64,000 nt of DNA from assembly GCF_001311925.1 (NCBI RefSeq), contig NZ_BBCG01000005.1, positions 50,359 through 114,358 on the forward strand. Direction: 5' to 3'. Both the position numbers and the translations under genes were made by a program. Under the pieces are notes generated by a model that was given only the letters and a program-made list of their open reading frames with translations, did not search any database and was not told the origin of the DNA. The stretch is from Cellulosilyticum ruminicola JCM 14822 (lineage in GTDB: Bacteria; Bacillota; Clostridia; Lachnospirales; Cellulosilyticaceae). This document shows positions 1 to 8,188 of this stretch, in pieces. How positions within the stretch are numbered: position 1 is the stretch's first letter; each line of letters begins with the position of its first letter.

Positions 1-478
1 TCTTTTTGATTACTTAACGTCATTTCCGTCTTATCATCTTTAGTATTAATTTTCTCTTTAATAATATTGGAAATATCTCTTATTGTACTCTTCATATATA
101 TTTGAGAAGTATTAATTTCCACTCCCCATTTGTTATATATTTGTGTTAATAAAATATATAATGTTAATGAGTTACCACCAACTGTAAAGAAGTCATCTTG
201 CATATTAATAATTGGGAACTCATTTATTTCCTTACACATTTCAATTACTTGAATATCGATTTCATCTTTTCTTTCATCTTCCAAACTATATTCCTGTTTC
301 ATTGCATGTAATTTATAATCTGGTAATTGTTTTATATCTGTCTTACCATTTAAATTCCTTGGTAATTTTTCTACCAAAACGAAGTAAGACGGCATCATAT
401 ATTCTGGAATTTCATTTCTTAAATGATTCTTTAATGTATCTAATGTTAATTTATCTTTATTTTCAATAAAGGCTACTA
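1..478 (-). CDS. NRPS gene, 3' part in shifted frame: end of A domain plus peptidyl carrier domain (incomplete at window edge)
   Basis: Reading the minus strand one frame over from the upstream fragment continues the adenylation domain without loss: the tail motif NGKTDIKQLP (motif A10, with the Lys that contacts the adenylate) is followed by a carrier domain with DDFFTVGGNSL, whose Ser (codon near 167-169) would carry phosphopantetheine. No stop occurs before base 1, so the gene continues to the left. The break from the upstream fragment is a single missing base in a T run on the coding strand (478-481). What follows the carrier domain (another module, reductase or thioesterase) cannot be seen. 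Domain identity is secure; the gene's end is unknown. Confidence 0.8.
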
Positions 479-2428
479 AAACTTACCGTTATCCCCTTCT
501 TTAACTACTACTACAGCTTCTCTAACTTCATCTAATTTTTCAATCTTCTTTTCAATTTCCCCTAATTCAATTCTAAATCCTCTTATTTTAGTTTGACGAT
601 CTATACGTCCAATATAATTGATATTACCATCTGCATCCCATTTTACTAGGTCTCCGGTTTTATACATCATAGCCCCTTTTTCAAAAACATTAGGGATATA
701 TGCTTTTTTTGTTATCTCAGGCTCATTAACATATCCTTTTGCTAATCCAGCACCTGCTAAATATAACTCTCCTTCTACACCTATTGGACATAATTTTAAA
801 TGTTCATCTAAAACATATGCTTGCATATTATATAAAGGTTTTCCTATAGACATCATGTCCAATCTTTTTACATTTTCTGATGTTAATTCAAAATATGTTG
901 CATATACACAAGCTTCTGTTGGTCCATATCCGTTTACTATAACAACGTCTTTTGTTCCTTCTAATTTATAGAATCTCTCTACTAATACAAGTGGTAATGC
1001 TTCCCCTACACAAATTATTCTTCTAGGTAATCTTACCTTCTTTTTATGTACCTCAAGATAATCTACTAAAAATCTAAAATATACAGGTGTTATATCTGAT
1101 AAATCAATTTTTTCTCTATTGAGTAAAGACGTAAATTCCTCCATAGATTTCTTTGCAGCTTTACTTACGATATGTAATGTTCTTCCTGTTAATAGTGTAT
1201 AGAAAATTTGCCCTACTGAAACATCAAACACGAACTCCGCTACAACAGTTACATTTAAATCCCTATCTGCAGCTTTAGTAAACATTTGTCCCTTCATATA
1301 TTCTACTAAGTTAATAACACTCATATGTCTGATAGCAATTCCTTTTGGAGTACCTGTAGAACCAGACGTAAAAATCATATAAGCATTATTTTGTGATGAA
1401 ATAGCTGAATAATCTGTTTGATATACTGCTACAGGCTGGCTTACAAGCTCTTCATAAACATAAATTTTATTATTTATATCTGCCTTATGTAATTCACTAT
1501 TTTGGAAAGCTATAATTCCCTTGGCTTCACTTTTTTCCATTATAGCTTTCACACGATTTAAAGGATATGTTGTATCCATAGGTAAATATGTAGCACCAAC
1601 TTTTAATATTCCAAAGATAGCTATAATATACTCAGCACTTCTATCCATAAATATTCCTACAGTGTCACCAACATTAATTTTGTCTTCTTTAAGCTTTTTG
1701 GCAATTGAGTTACTTAATTCATCTAATTCCTTATATGTATATTTCTTTCCTTCATAGTTTAAAGCGACTCTTTTCTTAATATCTTCATTTAAATTATTGT
1801 AAAATCTTTGTACAATATTAATTTTATCATCAAACTCACATTTGGAATCATTATATGCAACAATAGCCTTAGTTTGTTCTTCTTCTCCTATATATAGACA
1901 TTCATCTATTTTCTCCTCAAAGTCTCTAGCAATTGCATATTCTAAAGATGCTGTTATATAGTTTGCCAATATTACAAATGAACGATGTGAAACTTTGTTT
2001 CCTCTAAGATCAAAATCTATTTTGATTTGTCCATTATATATTTGTACAGATAAGGCAATTTCATAAGGCACTTTACTAATATTCTCTAATGATCCGTTTG
2101 TCAATACCACTGAAATATCTTCAAATGTTTCCTGAGCATCTTGTCCTTTTTCTTTTAAAAGTTTTCCTAATTCTTTTATAGAATCTTTTTGAATCTCATT
2201 TGTACATATTCTCTTTTTATCTTCATACATTAAAACATTAAAATCTGAGTTATTATTTAACTTCTTTAATATCCCCACCAAAACAGCTACTACATTATAG
2301 TAAGTTTCCTCTTCATTAATATCATGTTTGACATTAAAAAATAACGCATTATCATTTTGTAGAAATGTAGTCTGTAAAAGTTTAAAGTTTTCCTTTAGTT
2401 CTTTACTTTCATCATTTGTCTTATTCAA
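476..2428 (-). CDS. NRPS adenylation protein with partial condensation-like N-terminus (5' part)
   Basis: Activates an amino acid as its adenylate and loads it on the carrier domain downstream. The first ~200 residues resemble only the C-terminal half of a condensation domain; no HHxxxDG motif is present. The A domain follows, with FTSGSTGTPKG (A3), GYGPTE (A5), GELYLAGAGLAKGY (A6), YKTGD (A7) and GRIDRQTKIRGFRIELGEIE (A8). A hand alignment to GrsA gives pocket residues D-V-G-D-I-V-G-V-Y; I cannot assign a substrate. The frame opens at TTG 2446, but an AGGGGG ribosome binding site sits 6-7 bases before TTG 2428, so I prefer 2428. The frame ends at 476 through a one-base break. It is the last gene of the operon in view. 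It could load a starter amino acid or add a terminal one. Confidence 0.85.
   Translation of the reverse strand: MNKTNDESKELKENFKLLQTTFLQNDNALFFNVKHDINEEETYYNVVAVLVGILKKLNNNSDFNVLMYEDKKRICTNEIQKDSIKELGKLLKEKGQDAQETFEDISVVLTNGSLENISKVPYEIALSVQIYNGQIKIDFDLRGNKVSHRSFVILANYITASLEYAIARDFEEKIDECLYIGEEEQTKAIVAYNDSKCEFDDKINIVQRFYNNLNEDIKKRVALNYEGKKYTYKELDELSNSIAKKLKEDKINVGDTVGIFMDRSAEYIIAIFGILKVGATYLPMDTTYPLNRVKAIMEKSEAKGIIAFQNSELHKADINNKIYVYEELVSQPVAVYQTDYSAISSQNNAYMIFTSGSTGTPKGIAIRHMSVINLVEYMKGQMFTKAADRDLNVTVVAEFVFDVSVGQIFYTLLTGRTLHIVSKAAKKSMEEFTSLLNREKIDLSDITPVYFRFLVDYLEVHKKKVRLPRRIICVGEALPLVLVERFYKLEGTKDVVIVNGYGPTEACVYATYFELTSENVKRLDMMSIGKPLYNMQAYVLDEHLKLCPIGVEGELYLAGAGLAKGYVNEPEITKKAYIPNVFEKGAMMYKTGDLVKWDADGNINYIGRIDRQTKIRGFRIELGEIEKKIEKLDEVREAVVVVKEGDNGKF
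478..481 (-). other. Frameshift site 1 (NRPS A domain)
   Basis: On the coding strand GGT AAG TTT TAG stops the A domain just before its conserved tail. One extra T in the run (TTTTT for TTTT) gives GKFLVAFIE and restores the frame through motif A10 and the carrier domain. Confidence 0.8.
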
Positions 2429-2484
2429 ACTATATCCCCCTAACAATTCGCTTTTTCACATTCTAATTTAATTTTAGTTTTAAT

Positions 2485-3819
2485 TTAGTCCTCATTGAAT
2501 CTCTTTACTTGTTCTGGAGTTAAATATTTATTAATAATTTCTTCTGTAATGCATTTATTTTTACAAATTTCTCCGTACATCTCTCCACTTTTCTTAACTG
2601 TACGCTTTTGTGTTTCAAAATCTATATGAACAATACCTAATTTAGCGCTCTCACCTTCATGACACTCAAATATATCAGTTAATGACCATATATAATATCT
2701 TTCAACAGGTATACCTTCTTCTATTAACTTATGTACATATTTTAAATTTTTACTAATAATATACGCACGATCTTTATCAACAGGTTCTCTTAGCCCATTT
2801 TGTATAATGTAAATAGGTGCTTGATATTTTTCATAAACATCCTTACATACTCTATAAATACCTTCTGGATATATCTCCCATCCACCATCAGTTAAATGTC
2901 CGTTAGTATTAATAACTTGTTCGCAAAACAAGCTATCTGGCTTCCATACAAACTTATCAATTTCTCTTGTCCAATAGTTAACACCTATAAAATCATAAAA
3001 TCTGCCTTTTCCAAAAGGATAATCCCCTTTCCCTATAGGTCTACCCATTTTCCCAGTCATTAAAGCCTGAAATAGCATATCTCCTGTTATATAATTAATT
3101 AATCTACTTGATAACTTGTTTAAAATATTCTTCTTATATGGATCGTAGATTTTAAAGTGGTGTGCAATTCCTACTTTTGTTTCTCCTTTAAAATTACGTT
3201 CCTTTCTAATCTTATGAATTAACTCATAGCATTTAATATGGGCTTCTACACAACTTCTCATAGCTGCATAAACCTTTTTGTCATCTTTCATTCCAGGTGG
3301 AAACCATCCTAATAAATAGCAACAATATAATGTCATACTTAAATCATTAAATGTAATCCATTCTGAAACTAAATCTCCAAATTGCTCAATGACAAATTTT
3401 GTATAATCCACAAATAATTGAACTGATTCTGGATTAAGCCACCCTCCCATATCGTCAAACCATTGTGGTTGTGAAAAGTGAAATACTTCTAACACTGGTC
3501 TTATATTACATTCTATTAATTTTTCTATTTGCTTCCTATAACATTTAACAGCTTCCATATCATAATGACCACGTGAAGTTTCTACTCTACTCCATTCAAT
3601 AGTCATACAATGTGTATCATTATATAATTGTTTCATTATATCTATATCTTCTTCGTATCTATTCCAGTGATCTGTACCACGTATAATATGTGAACCATCT
3701 CTTATATTTCCGTCTTCACACCATTTATACCAGTTAGTATTTTTATTACCACCTTCAATCATTACTGATGCTACCGATGTTCCCATTAAAAAATCCTTAG
3801 AAAATCTCAATTCTTTCAT
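2485..3819 (-). CDS. Glycoside hydrolase family 1-like protein, catalytic glutamates substituted
   Basis: The fold is clearly GH1 (beta-glucosidase/6-phospho-beta-glucosidase family) at the usual ~444 residues: FSKDFLMGTSVAS near the N-terminus, IEWSRVE, GGWLN, DFIGVNYW, and IWSLTDIFE near the C-terminus. Both catalytic positions differ. The acid/base motif TFNEP reads TFNDL (Glu to Asp), and the nucleophile motif (I/V)TENG reads IIQNG (Glu to Gln). The sugar-binding YQIEG reads VMIEG. Normal retaining hydrolysis is therefore unlikely. No signal peptide is visible, so it is cytosolic. It starts after AGGAGGAGATAAT and lies between the PEBP gene and the NRPS gene with short gaps, so it is probably co-transcribed with the pathway. 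It may be a repurposed tailoring or binding protein; its function is unknown. Confidence 0.85.
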   Translation of the reverse strand: MKELRFSKDFLMGTSVASVMIEGGNKNTNWYKWCEDGNIRDGSHIIRGTDHWNRYEEDIDIMKQLYNDTHCMTIEWSRVETSRGHYDMEAVKCYRKQIEKLIECNIRPVLEVFHFSQPQWFDDMGGWLNPESVQLFVDYTKFVIEQFGDLVSEWITFNDLSMTLYCCYLLGWFPPGMKDDKKVYAAMRSCVEAHIKCYELIHKIRKERNFKGETKVGIAHHFKIYDPYKKNILNKLSSRLINYITGDMLFQALMTGKMGRPIGKGDYPFGKGRFYDFIGVNYWTREIDKFVWKPDSLFCEQVINTNGHLTDGGWEIYPEGIYRVCKDVYEKYQAPIYIIQNGLREPVDKDRAYIISKNLKYVHKLIEEGIPVERYYIWSLTDIFECHEGESAKLGIVHIDFETQKRTVKKSGEMYGEICKNKCITEEIINKYLTPEQVKRFNED

Positions 3820-3854
3820 ATTATCTCCTCCTAGTTAAAACTCTATTAATTCAC

Positions 3855-4313
3855 TTAATTTTTATCATAATATCCTACAATACTTTGCTCTACAACTACA
3901 TTGTCTTTATATTTTCCTAAAAATGTCTTACTATCTAAACCTTCTTCACTAATAGTACAATTAAGTCCATATAGCTTTATTTCATATTTATGTTTTCCTC
4001 CCATAGGGTTAGGTCCATAATATTCAGTTTGACCTCTCCAATTTTTTCCCTGTTTAATTTGATTACTAATCATTCCTTGTTTATTCATTCCTTCTGGTAA
4101 TTCTCTTATTACTTCTGGAATGTTGTATAACATCCAATGAATAATTGGGAAAAATGGTATTGCTTTGTCTTCCATAATTATTGAATAGGTTTTAATTCCT
4201 GTTGGTACATCTCTCCATGAAAGATGAGGCGATACATTTTCCCCTTTTGGTGTATTACTACAAATATCTGGCATCATTTCATTATTTTTAAATGTGTTAC
4301 TCTCTAATATCAT
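3855..4313 (-). CDS. PEBP family protein (YbhB/YbcL, Raf-kinase-inhibitor-like)
   Basis: This 152-residue protein matches the bacterial phosphatidylethanolamine-binding-protein family in length and landmarks: SPHLSW, SIIMED, IHWMLYNIP, ELPEGMN, and YYGPNPMGGKHKYEIKLYGL, corresponding to the family's ligand-pocket motifs. The bacterial members have no settled biochemical role; some bind small anionic ligands. No signal peptide is visible. The ribosome binding site AGGAGG precedes the ATG by about 7 bases. The gene sits 14 bases from the crotonase-thioesterase gene and 35 bases from the GH1-like gene, all on one strand, so it belongs to the cluster's transcription unit. Its role in the pathway is unknown; binding or processing of a pathway intermediate is only a guess. 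Confidence 0.85.
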   Translation of the reverse strand: MILESNTFKNNEMMPDICSNTPKGENVSPHLSWRDVPTGIKTYSIIMEDKAIPFFPIIHWMLYNIPEVIRELPEGMNKQGMISNQIKQGKNWRGQTEYYGPNPMGGKHKYEIKLYGLNCTISEEGLDSKTFLGKYKDNVVVEQSIVGYYDKN

Positions 4314-4327
4314 AGTTACTCCTCCTA

Positions 4328-6076
4328 TTAATATACCTGTTCACAACATGCTACAATTTTTTCTATTACATCCGATTCAAATATAACAGTTGCTTCACTT
4401 ATTGATTGAGTATCAATCTGATTAAAATGCTTAAATAAACCTTTCCATTCACTCCAATAGTCTATTTCTTTTTTATCACCATCAATTACTGTATTTTTTA
4501 TATAACAACAAGTAATATGCTCATCATCTTTCAATTTTTTCAAATTAAACTGTGCCTCATTTAAATTATTATTTCCCATTACACCAGATAAAAACATTTC
4601 ATACATTTGACTAGAATTAATATTCTTATTCAAACCTTTTTGATACCCTAATTCTATAAGTTTCTTCAAATATTCTTCATCAGTTATGTTATTTTGAACA
4701 TCCTTACTCCTAATAATTACATCACTAAAATTAGTGGTCTTTCCTCTGCTTCTTGCTATCAATGCCATATTAACCCCTAATAGCATTTTTTCTTTAATGC
4801 TCAATTCATTATCTTTCAAATACTGTATAGATGGTGTGTCAATCATAAATAATGTTTTTACTTCTTTACCTTCTTGTTGTAATAATCTTACTACTTCATA
4901 TGCAATAATTCCTCCAGAAGAATACCCACCTATATCATATGGTCCCTCATTTTGTATTTCCTTAATCAGTTCTACATAAAATTGTGCCCTAGTTTCAATT
5001 CCCTCAAATTCTTTTTCACTTCTACCTATGTCACTCATTCTTATACCATAAAAAGGTCTTGTACATGTATTAGCTATAGTTTGATAGCCTTCTAATCCTC
5101 CACCTTCACCATGAATCCAGAAAATTGGCTTACCTTGTTTTTGATTATTAAGTTTAACTAAATAAGACTTTTTACTATTAACGTTTTTATATTCAGCGAA
5201 TCTAAAGTTTCCTTTAACTTTACTTATTACCTCATTATTTTTTACAAGTGTTTTCTTTTGTAGTTCCCATTCTTCCTTTATAACCCTATCTAGATTTTTC
5301 CTTAAATCACTTGTTATATAATCCTTAAGTAATATTAAGGATTTGCGAGGTTTACTTACCAATTGTTTTGCCAGATTAAGCGCACGATCTATTACCTCTT
5401 TTCTTGGCACTACAGGGCATTGTACATTTCTACTTTCTAATTCACTTCCTCGATATCTTCTACCACTAAACAACATCTCTTCACCTAATAGTTTTCCAAA
5501 TTTCATAGGTAAAATTAACGTAGCTCCTTCACCTGGTGTAAATCCATAGCTCATATGATTACATGAATAGTAACTTTCTTTACTTAATACTACAAAGTCA
5601 CAAAACAATCCAAAACATAATCCACTTCCTAAAGCATGACCTTGCATAGCAGCTATTACCGGCACATTACATTCCAATGGTAATTTAAATACATTGATAT
5701 CCGTTAATTCTATCTCACCATCATAGACTGCTTCCATTCCTTCTAGATTACCTCCACAAGCAAAATAACTGCTATATCCTGTAATAATGGCAACCTTTAT
5801 TTCCTCATTTTTATTAATTAAGTCAAAAGCCTTCATAAGCCCAAATGTCACTTCCATAGTAAATGTATTTTTATTAATGCTATCATTAATAGTTATACAC
5901 ATTACCCCCGGGGTTATTTCTTCTAACTTTATATATGGGCATATCTCTTCTAGGCTAAATCTATCAATAATTACCTCAAAATTTATATTTTCATTCTCAT
6001 CGAGTAGTTCTTCAACCTTTATAGCTCTTTCTCCTACTCTATTTGCTAACTGTACAAGAAATCTTTCTATGTCCAT
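4328..6076 (-). CDS. Decarboxylating crotonase (ECH2, PksI-like) fused to a thioesterase-like domain
   Basis: Residues ~45-300 are a crotonase: YFACGGNLEGM, GHALGSGLCFGLFCDFVV and GFTPGEGATLILP. The GFTPGxGAT element is typical of ECH2 enzymes such as PksI, which decarboxylate the 3-methylglutaconyl-ACP intermediate of beta-branching. After residue ~305 comes an alpha/beta-hydrolase thioesterase domain: PIFWIHGEGGG, GPYDIGGYSSGG (nucleophile Ser) and MIDT (Asp). The usual Asn/Asp-His near the C-terminus aligns by eye with SISEATVIF, so the catalytic His seems absent. The start follows a GGGGGAGAAG ribosome binding site and a 15-bp hairpin. It is preceded by the HMG-synthase and ECH1 genes, completing the core branch cassette. 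The fusion may couple beta-branch maturation to chain release or editing. It is the only thioesterase-like domain in the window. Confidence 0.85.
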   Translation of the reverse strand: MDIERFLVQLANRVGERAIKVEELLDENENINFEVIIDRFSLEEICPYIKLEEITPGVMCITINDSINKNTFTMEVTFGLMKAFDLINKNEEIKVAIITGYSSYFACGGNLEGMEAVYDGEIELTDINVFKLPLECNVPVIAAMQGHALGSGLCFGLFCDFVVLSKESYYSCNHMSYGFTPGEGATLILPMKFGKLLGEEMLFSGRRYRGSELESRNVQCPVVPRKEVIDRALNLAKQLVSKPRKSLILLKDYITSDLRKNLDRVIKEEWELQKKTLVKNNEVISKVKGNFRFAEYKNVNSKKSYLVKLNNQKQGKPIFWIHGEGGGLEGYQTIANTCTRPFYGIRMSDIGRSEKEFEGIETRAQFYVELIKEIQNEGPYDIGGYSSGGIIAYEVVRLLQQEGKEVKTLFMIDTPSIQYLKDNELSIKEKMLLGVNMALIARSRGKTTNFSDVIIRSKDVQNNITDEEYLKKLIELGYQKGLNKNINSSQMYEMFLSGVMGNNNLNEAQFNLKKLKDDEHITCCYIKNTVIDGDKKEIDYWSEWKGLFKHFNQIDTQSISEATVIFESDVIEKIVACCEQVY

Positions 6077-6090
6077 AATCTTCTCCCCCT

Positions 6091-6125
6091 TTATTAACTT
6101 GACTTCAATAAAGTCAAGTTAATAA
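6091..6125 (-). promoter_or_regulatory. Perfect 15-bp inverted repeat upstream of the ECH2-TE gene
   Basis: Arms 6091-6105 and 6111-6125 are exact reverse complements around a 5-base loop. In the transcript the hairpin ends directly against the purine-rich ribosome binding site of the crotonase-thioesterase gene. No U run follows it, so it does not look like an intrinsic terminator. An mRNA-stabilising or translation-modulating hairpin inside the operon is more likely. Confidence 0.55.
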
Positions 6126-6139
6126 AAGTTTTATAGCGT

Positions 6140-6907
6140 TTATCGCTTTTGTTGCCATGGATATTTTCCTAATTTCACAAAATCAGTTATGGCATCTACT
6201 ACTTCCAATTGCGTAAACATCTTTTTATTAGCAGTAATTGCTTCTTCTCTAGATTCTAGTAAATCTTTATAGTATGACTGCATATATTGTTTATACGATA
6301 TAATGCCATACTTAGGTACATACCTTAACCTACTTAAATGTTGATTGAGTCCACTCCTGCTCTTCTCTTCAACACAATCTACTAATCCCCATTCTAATGC
6401 TTTAACTGAAGTAACTGCTTGCGTCATTAATGTAAAATAGTTAGCTTTTTTAACACCCACTCTTTTAATTAAAAACGGCAATACGCATGCCGGATATATA
6501 CCAAATAATAGTTCTGATAAACTAAATCTAGCTTCTTTACTGGCAATAACAATATCACAAGCACTTACAAAGCCTATTCCTCCTGCATTTACCCTTCCTT
6601 CTACATAAGCAATTGTAATATATGGTCCCATGCTCATTCGTATCCATAAATCATATAAATCTTCAGAATGATTGTCTTGAACTGCACTTACATCTGTTGC
6701 ATTAGCTACCTGTCCTAAATCTGCACCATTAGAAAAGTACTCTTTTCCTCCTTCAAATACAATTATAGAAACTTGAGTTTCATATGTATCTAATACTTCA
6801 TTTATTTCTCGTATCATTTCTTTAGTAATTGTATTTAACTGAGCTTCTCGATTAAATTTTATAAAACATACATTTTGTTTTAGCGTTACCTCTATTGTTG
6901 TATACAT
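6140..6907 (-). CDS. pksH-like: Beta-branching enoyl-CoA hydratase homologue (ECH1, PksH-like dehydratase)
   Basis: This is a ~255-residue crotonase expected to dehydrate the HMG-type beta-branched ACP intermediate made by the neighbouring synthase. Visible motifs are FSNGADLGQV (first oxyanion-hole segment), VNAGGIGFVSACDIVIA (second) and FSLSELLFGIYPA, the last characteristic of PksH-type proteins. The open frame reaches back to a GTG at 6928 inside the HMG-synthase gene. I prefer the ATG at 6907, one base past that gene's stop, because it gives the family's usual N-terminus (MYTTIEV) and has GAGTGG 7 bases upstream. It is translationally coupled to the HMG-synthase gene and followed by ECH2, the standard order of this cassette. 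Confidence 0.9.
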   Translation of the reverse strand: MYTTIEVTLKQNVCFIKFNREAQLNTITKEMIREINEVLDTYETQVSIIVFEGGKEYFSNGADLGQVANATDVSAVQDNHSEDLYDLWIRMSMGPYITIAYVEGRVNAGGIGFVSACDIVIASKEARFSLSELLFGIYPACVLPFLIKRVGVKKANYFTLMTQAVTSVKALEWGLVDCVEEKSRSGLNQHLSRLRYVPKYGIISYKQYMQSYYKDLLESREEAITANKKMFTQLEVVDAITDFVKLGKYPWQQKR

Positions 6908-6908
6908 T

Positions 6909-8159
6909 TTATATCCACTCATATTCACGATGGAATTCTTTTATTTCTTTAAGTACTAACAATGGTCTATCTGCTTCATATGGGCAATAATTAGTATTTG
7001 CTTTTAAATTTCTAGTTCCAAATTTTACTACATTTTCATCTTGAAATAATGGTTCATATTCTTCCATTGATAACTTATAACGTTTATTTAAGTTTTCTTC
7101 TATATTCATTTTGGCTAAGATTTCTTTTCCCTCTGCTGTTACCACCCCACTATAAAATTCTGAACAACATCCTGAACCATAAGAAAAACATCCTAGACGT
7201 TTAGGTGTCTTAAATTCACCATGATCAATAGTACTTGCTAAGTTTAAGAATACTGTAGCTCCCATAATGTTCGCTACTCTTTGGCAATAATTTAATCCTG
7301 GCATAACTCTTTCTTCAAAATCTGCTTCAATTGCATCTGGTTTTGCGCCTACCATCTTACGCATCATTTTACGGTGTGCACCCTTTACCATACCACCAAA
7401 TGGGGTATGGTAAACTAAATAATCAAATGTATCTTTATAACTTACATCATCTGATACTCTACGTTTATACTCTAAGAATGTTTGCTCACAACAATTTAGA
7501 TAAGACATTAATGAAACATCCGAATTTCCTGCTTCACTATCTGGCATAGGTCTACATGTATCAAACATTTCATGTCCATAATATCCATTAGCACCTATAT
7601 CAACTCTAAATACTTTAGGTTTATCACTTACTAATATTGCAACAGCTCCAGCACCTACACTTGGTTCTGCAAACGCCCAGTCTTCTGACAAAACATTGCC
7701 ACCTTTTTCAATAGCAAATCTAGAAATATCAGAAGAAATTACTAAAGCTTTAGCGCCTGGTGATGCTTGTCCTAAAATGAAATTTATAGCCATTTGAAAA
7801 CCTGCTGTCCCTGCATAACATGCATTTTTCATCTCAAACAATCTACAGTTCCTATTTAATCCTAAATATTCATGAATATATGTACTAACTGATTTACTAA
7901 AATCAATACCAGATTCTGTACATGTAATTAATAATTCTATTCTATTTTTCTCTTCTTCTGTAAGCATATCAATAATAGGTTTCGCTGCATTTACCCCAAA
8001 AGTAATAGTATCTTCATAAGGCATTGCTACTGACTTTTCTTTCATTAATAGATTATCAAATCTTTTATTATCAAGATTTCTATATTTAGCTAATTCACTT
8101 ACGTTTAATACAGCTGTCCCACCAAAAGCATTCATTAATTCGATTCCTACTTGACGCAT
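6909..8159 (-). CDS. pksG-like: HMG-CoA synthase family enzyme for polyketide beta-branching (PksG-like)
   Basis: It condenses an acetyl unit from a donor ACP with the beta-keto thioester on a branching ACP. At 416 residues it matches PksG/MupH-type synthases. The nucleophile Cys lies in NACYAGTAG, the catalytic His in VYHTPFGGMVKGAHRKM, and the C-terminal signature is SYGSGCCSEFYSG. The ribosome binding site AAAGGAG is 9 bases before the ATG. It is the first gene after PKS4, whose C-terminus carries three ACPs with the branching tryptophan, so the enzyme sits next to its expected substrate carriers. The usual partners, a free donor ACP and a decarboxylating KS (AcpK and PksF types), are not in the window. 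Confidence 0.93.
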   Translation of the reverse strand: MRQVGIELMNAFGGTAVLNVSELAKYRNLDNKRFDNLLMKEKSVAMPYEDTITFGVNAAKPIIDMLTEEEKNRIELLITCTESGIDFSKSVSTYIHEYLGLNRNCRLFEMKNACYAGTAGFQMAINFILGQASPGAKALVISSDISRFAIEKGGNVLSEDWAFAEPSVGAGAVAILVSDKPKVFRVDIGANGYYGHEMFDTCRPMPDSEAGNSDVSLMSYLNCCEQTFLEYKRRVSDDVSYKDTFDYLVYHTPFGGMVKGAHRKMMRKMVGAKPDAIEADFEERVMPGLNYCQRVANIMGATVFLNLASTIDHGEFKTPKRLGCFSYGSGCCSEFYSGVVTAEGKEILAKMNIEENLNKRYKLSMEEYEPLFQDENVVKFGTRNLKANTNYCPYEADRPLLVLKEIKEFHREYEWI

Positions 8160-8188
8160 ACTTATCGTCTCCTTTATATATCGTATTA

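Noticed and set aside
2485..3819. GH1 protein as a myrosinase-like enzyme
   Set aside because: Myrosinases have Gln at the acid/base position but keep the nucleophile Glu. Here acid/base is Asp and the nucleophile is Gln, a different pattern.
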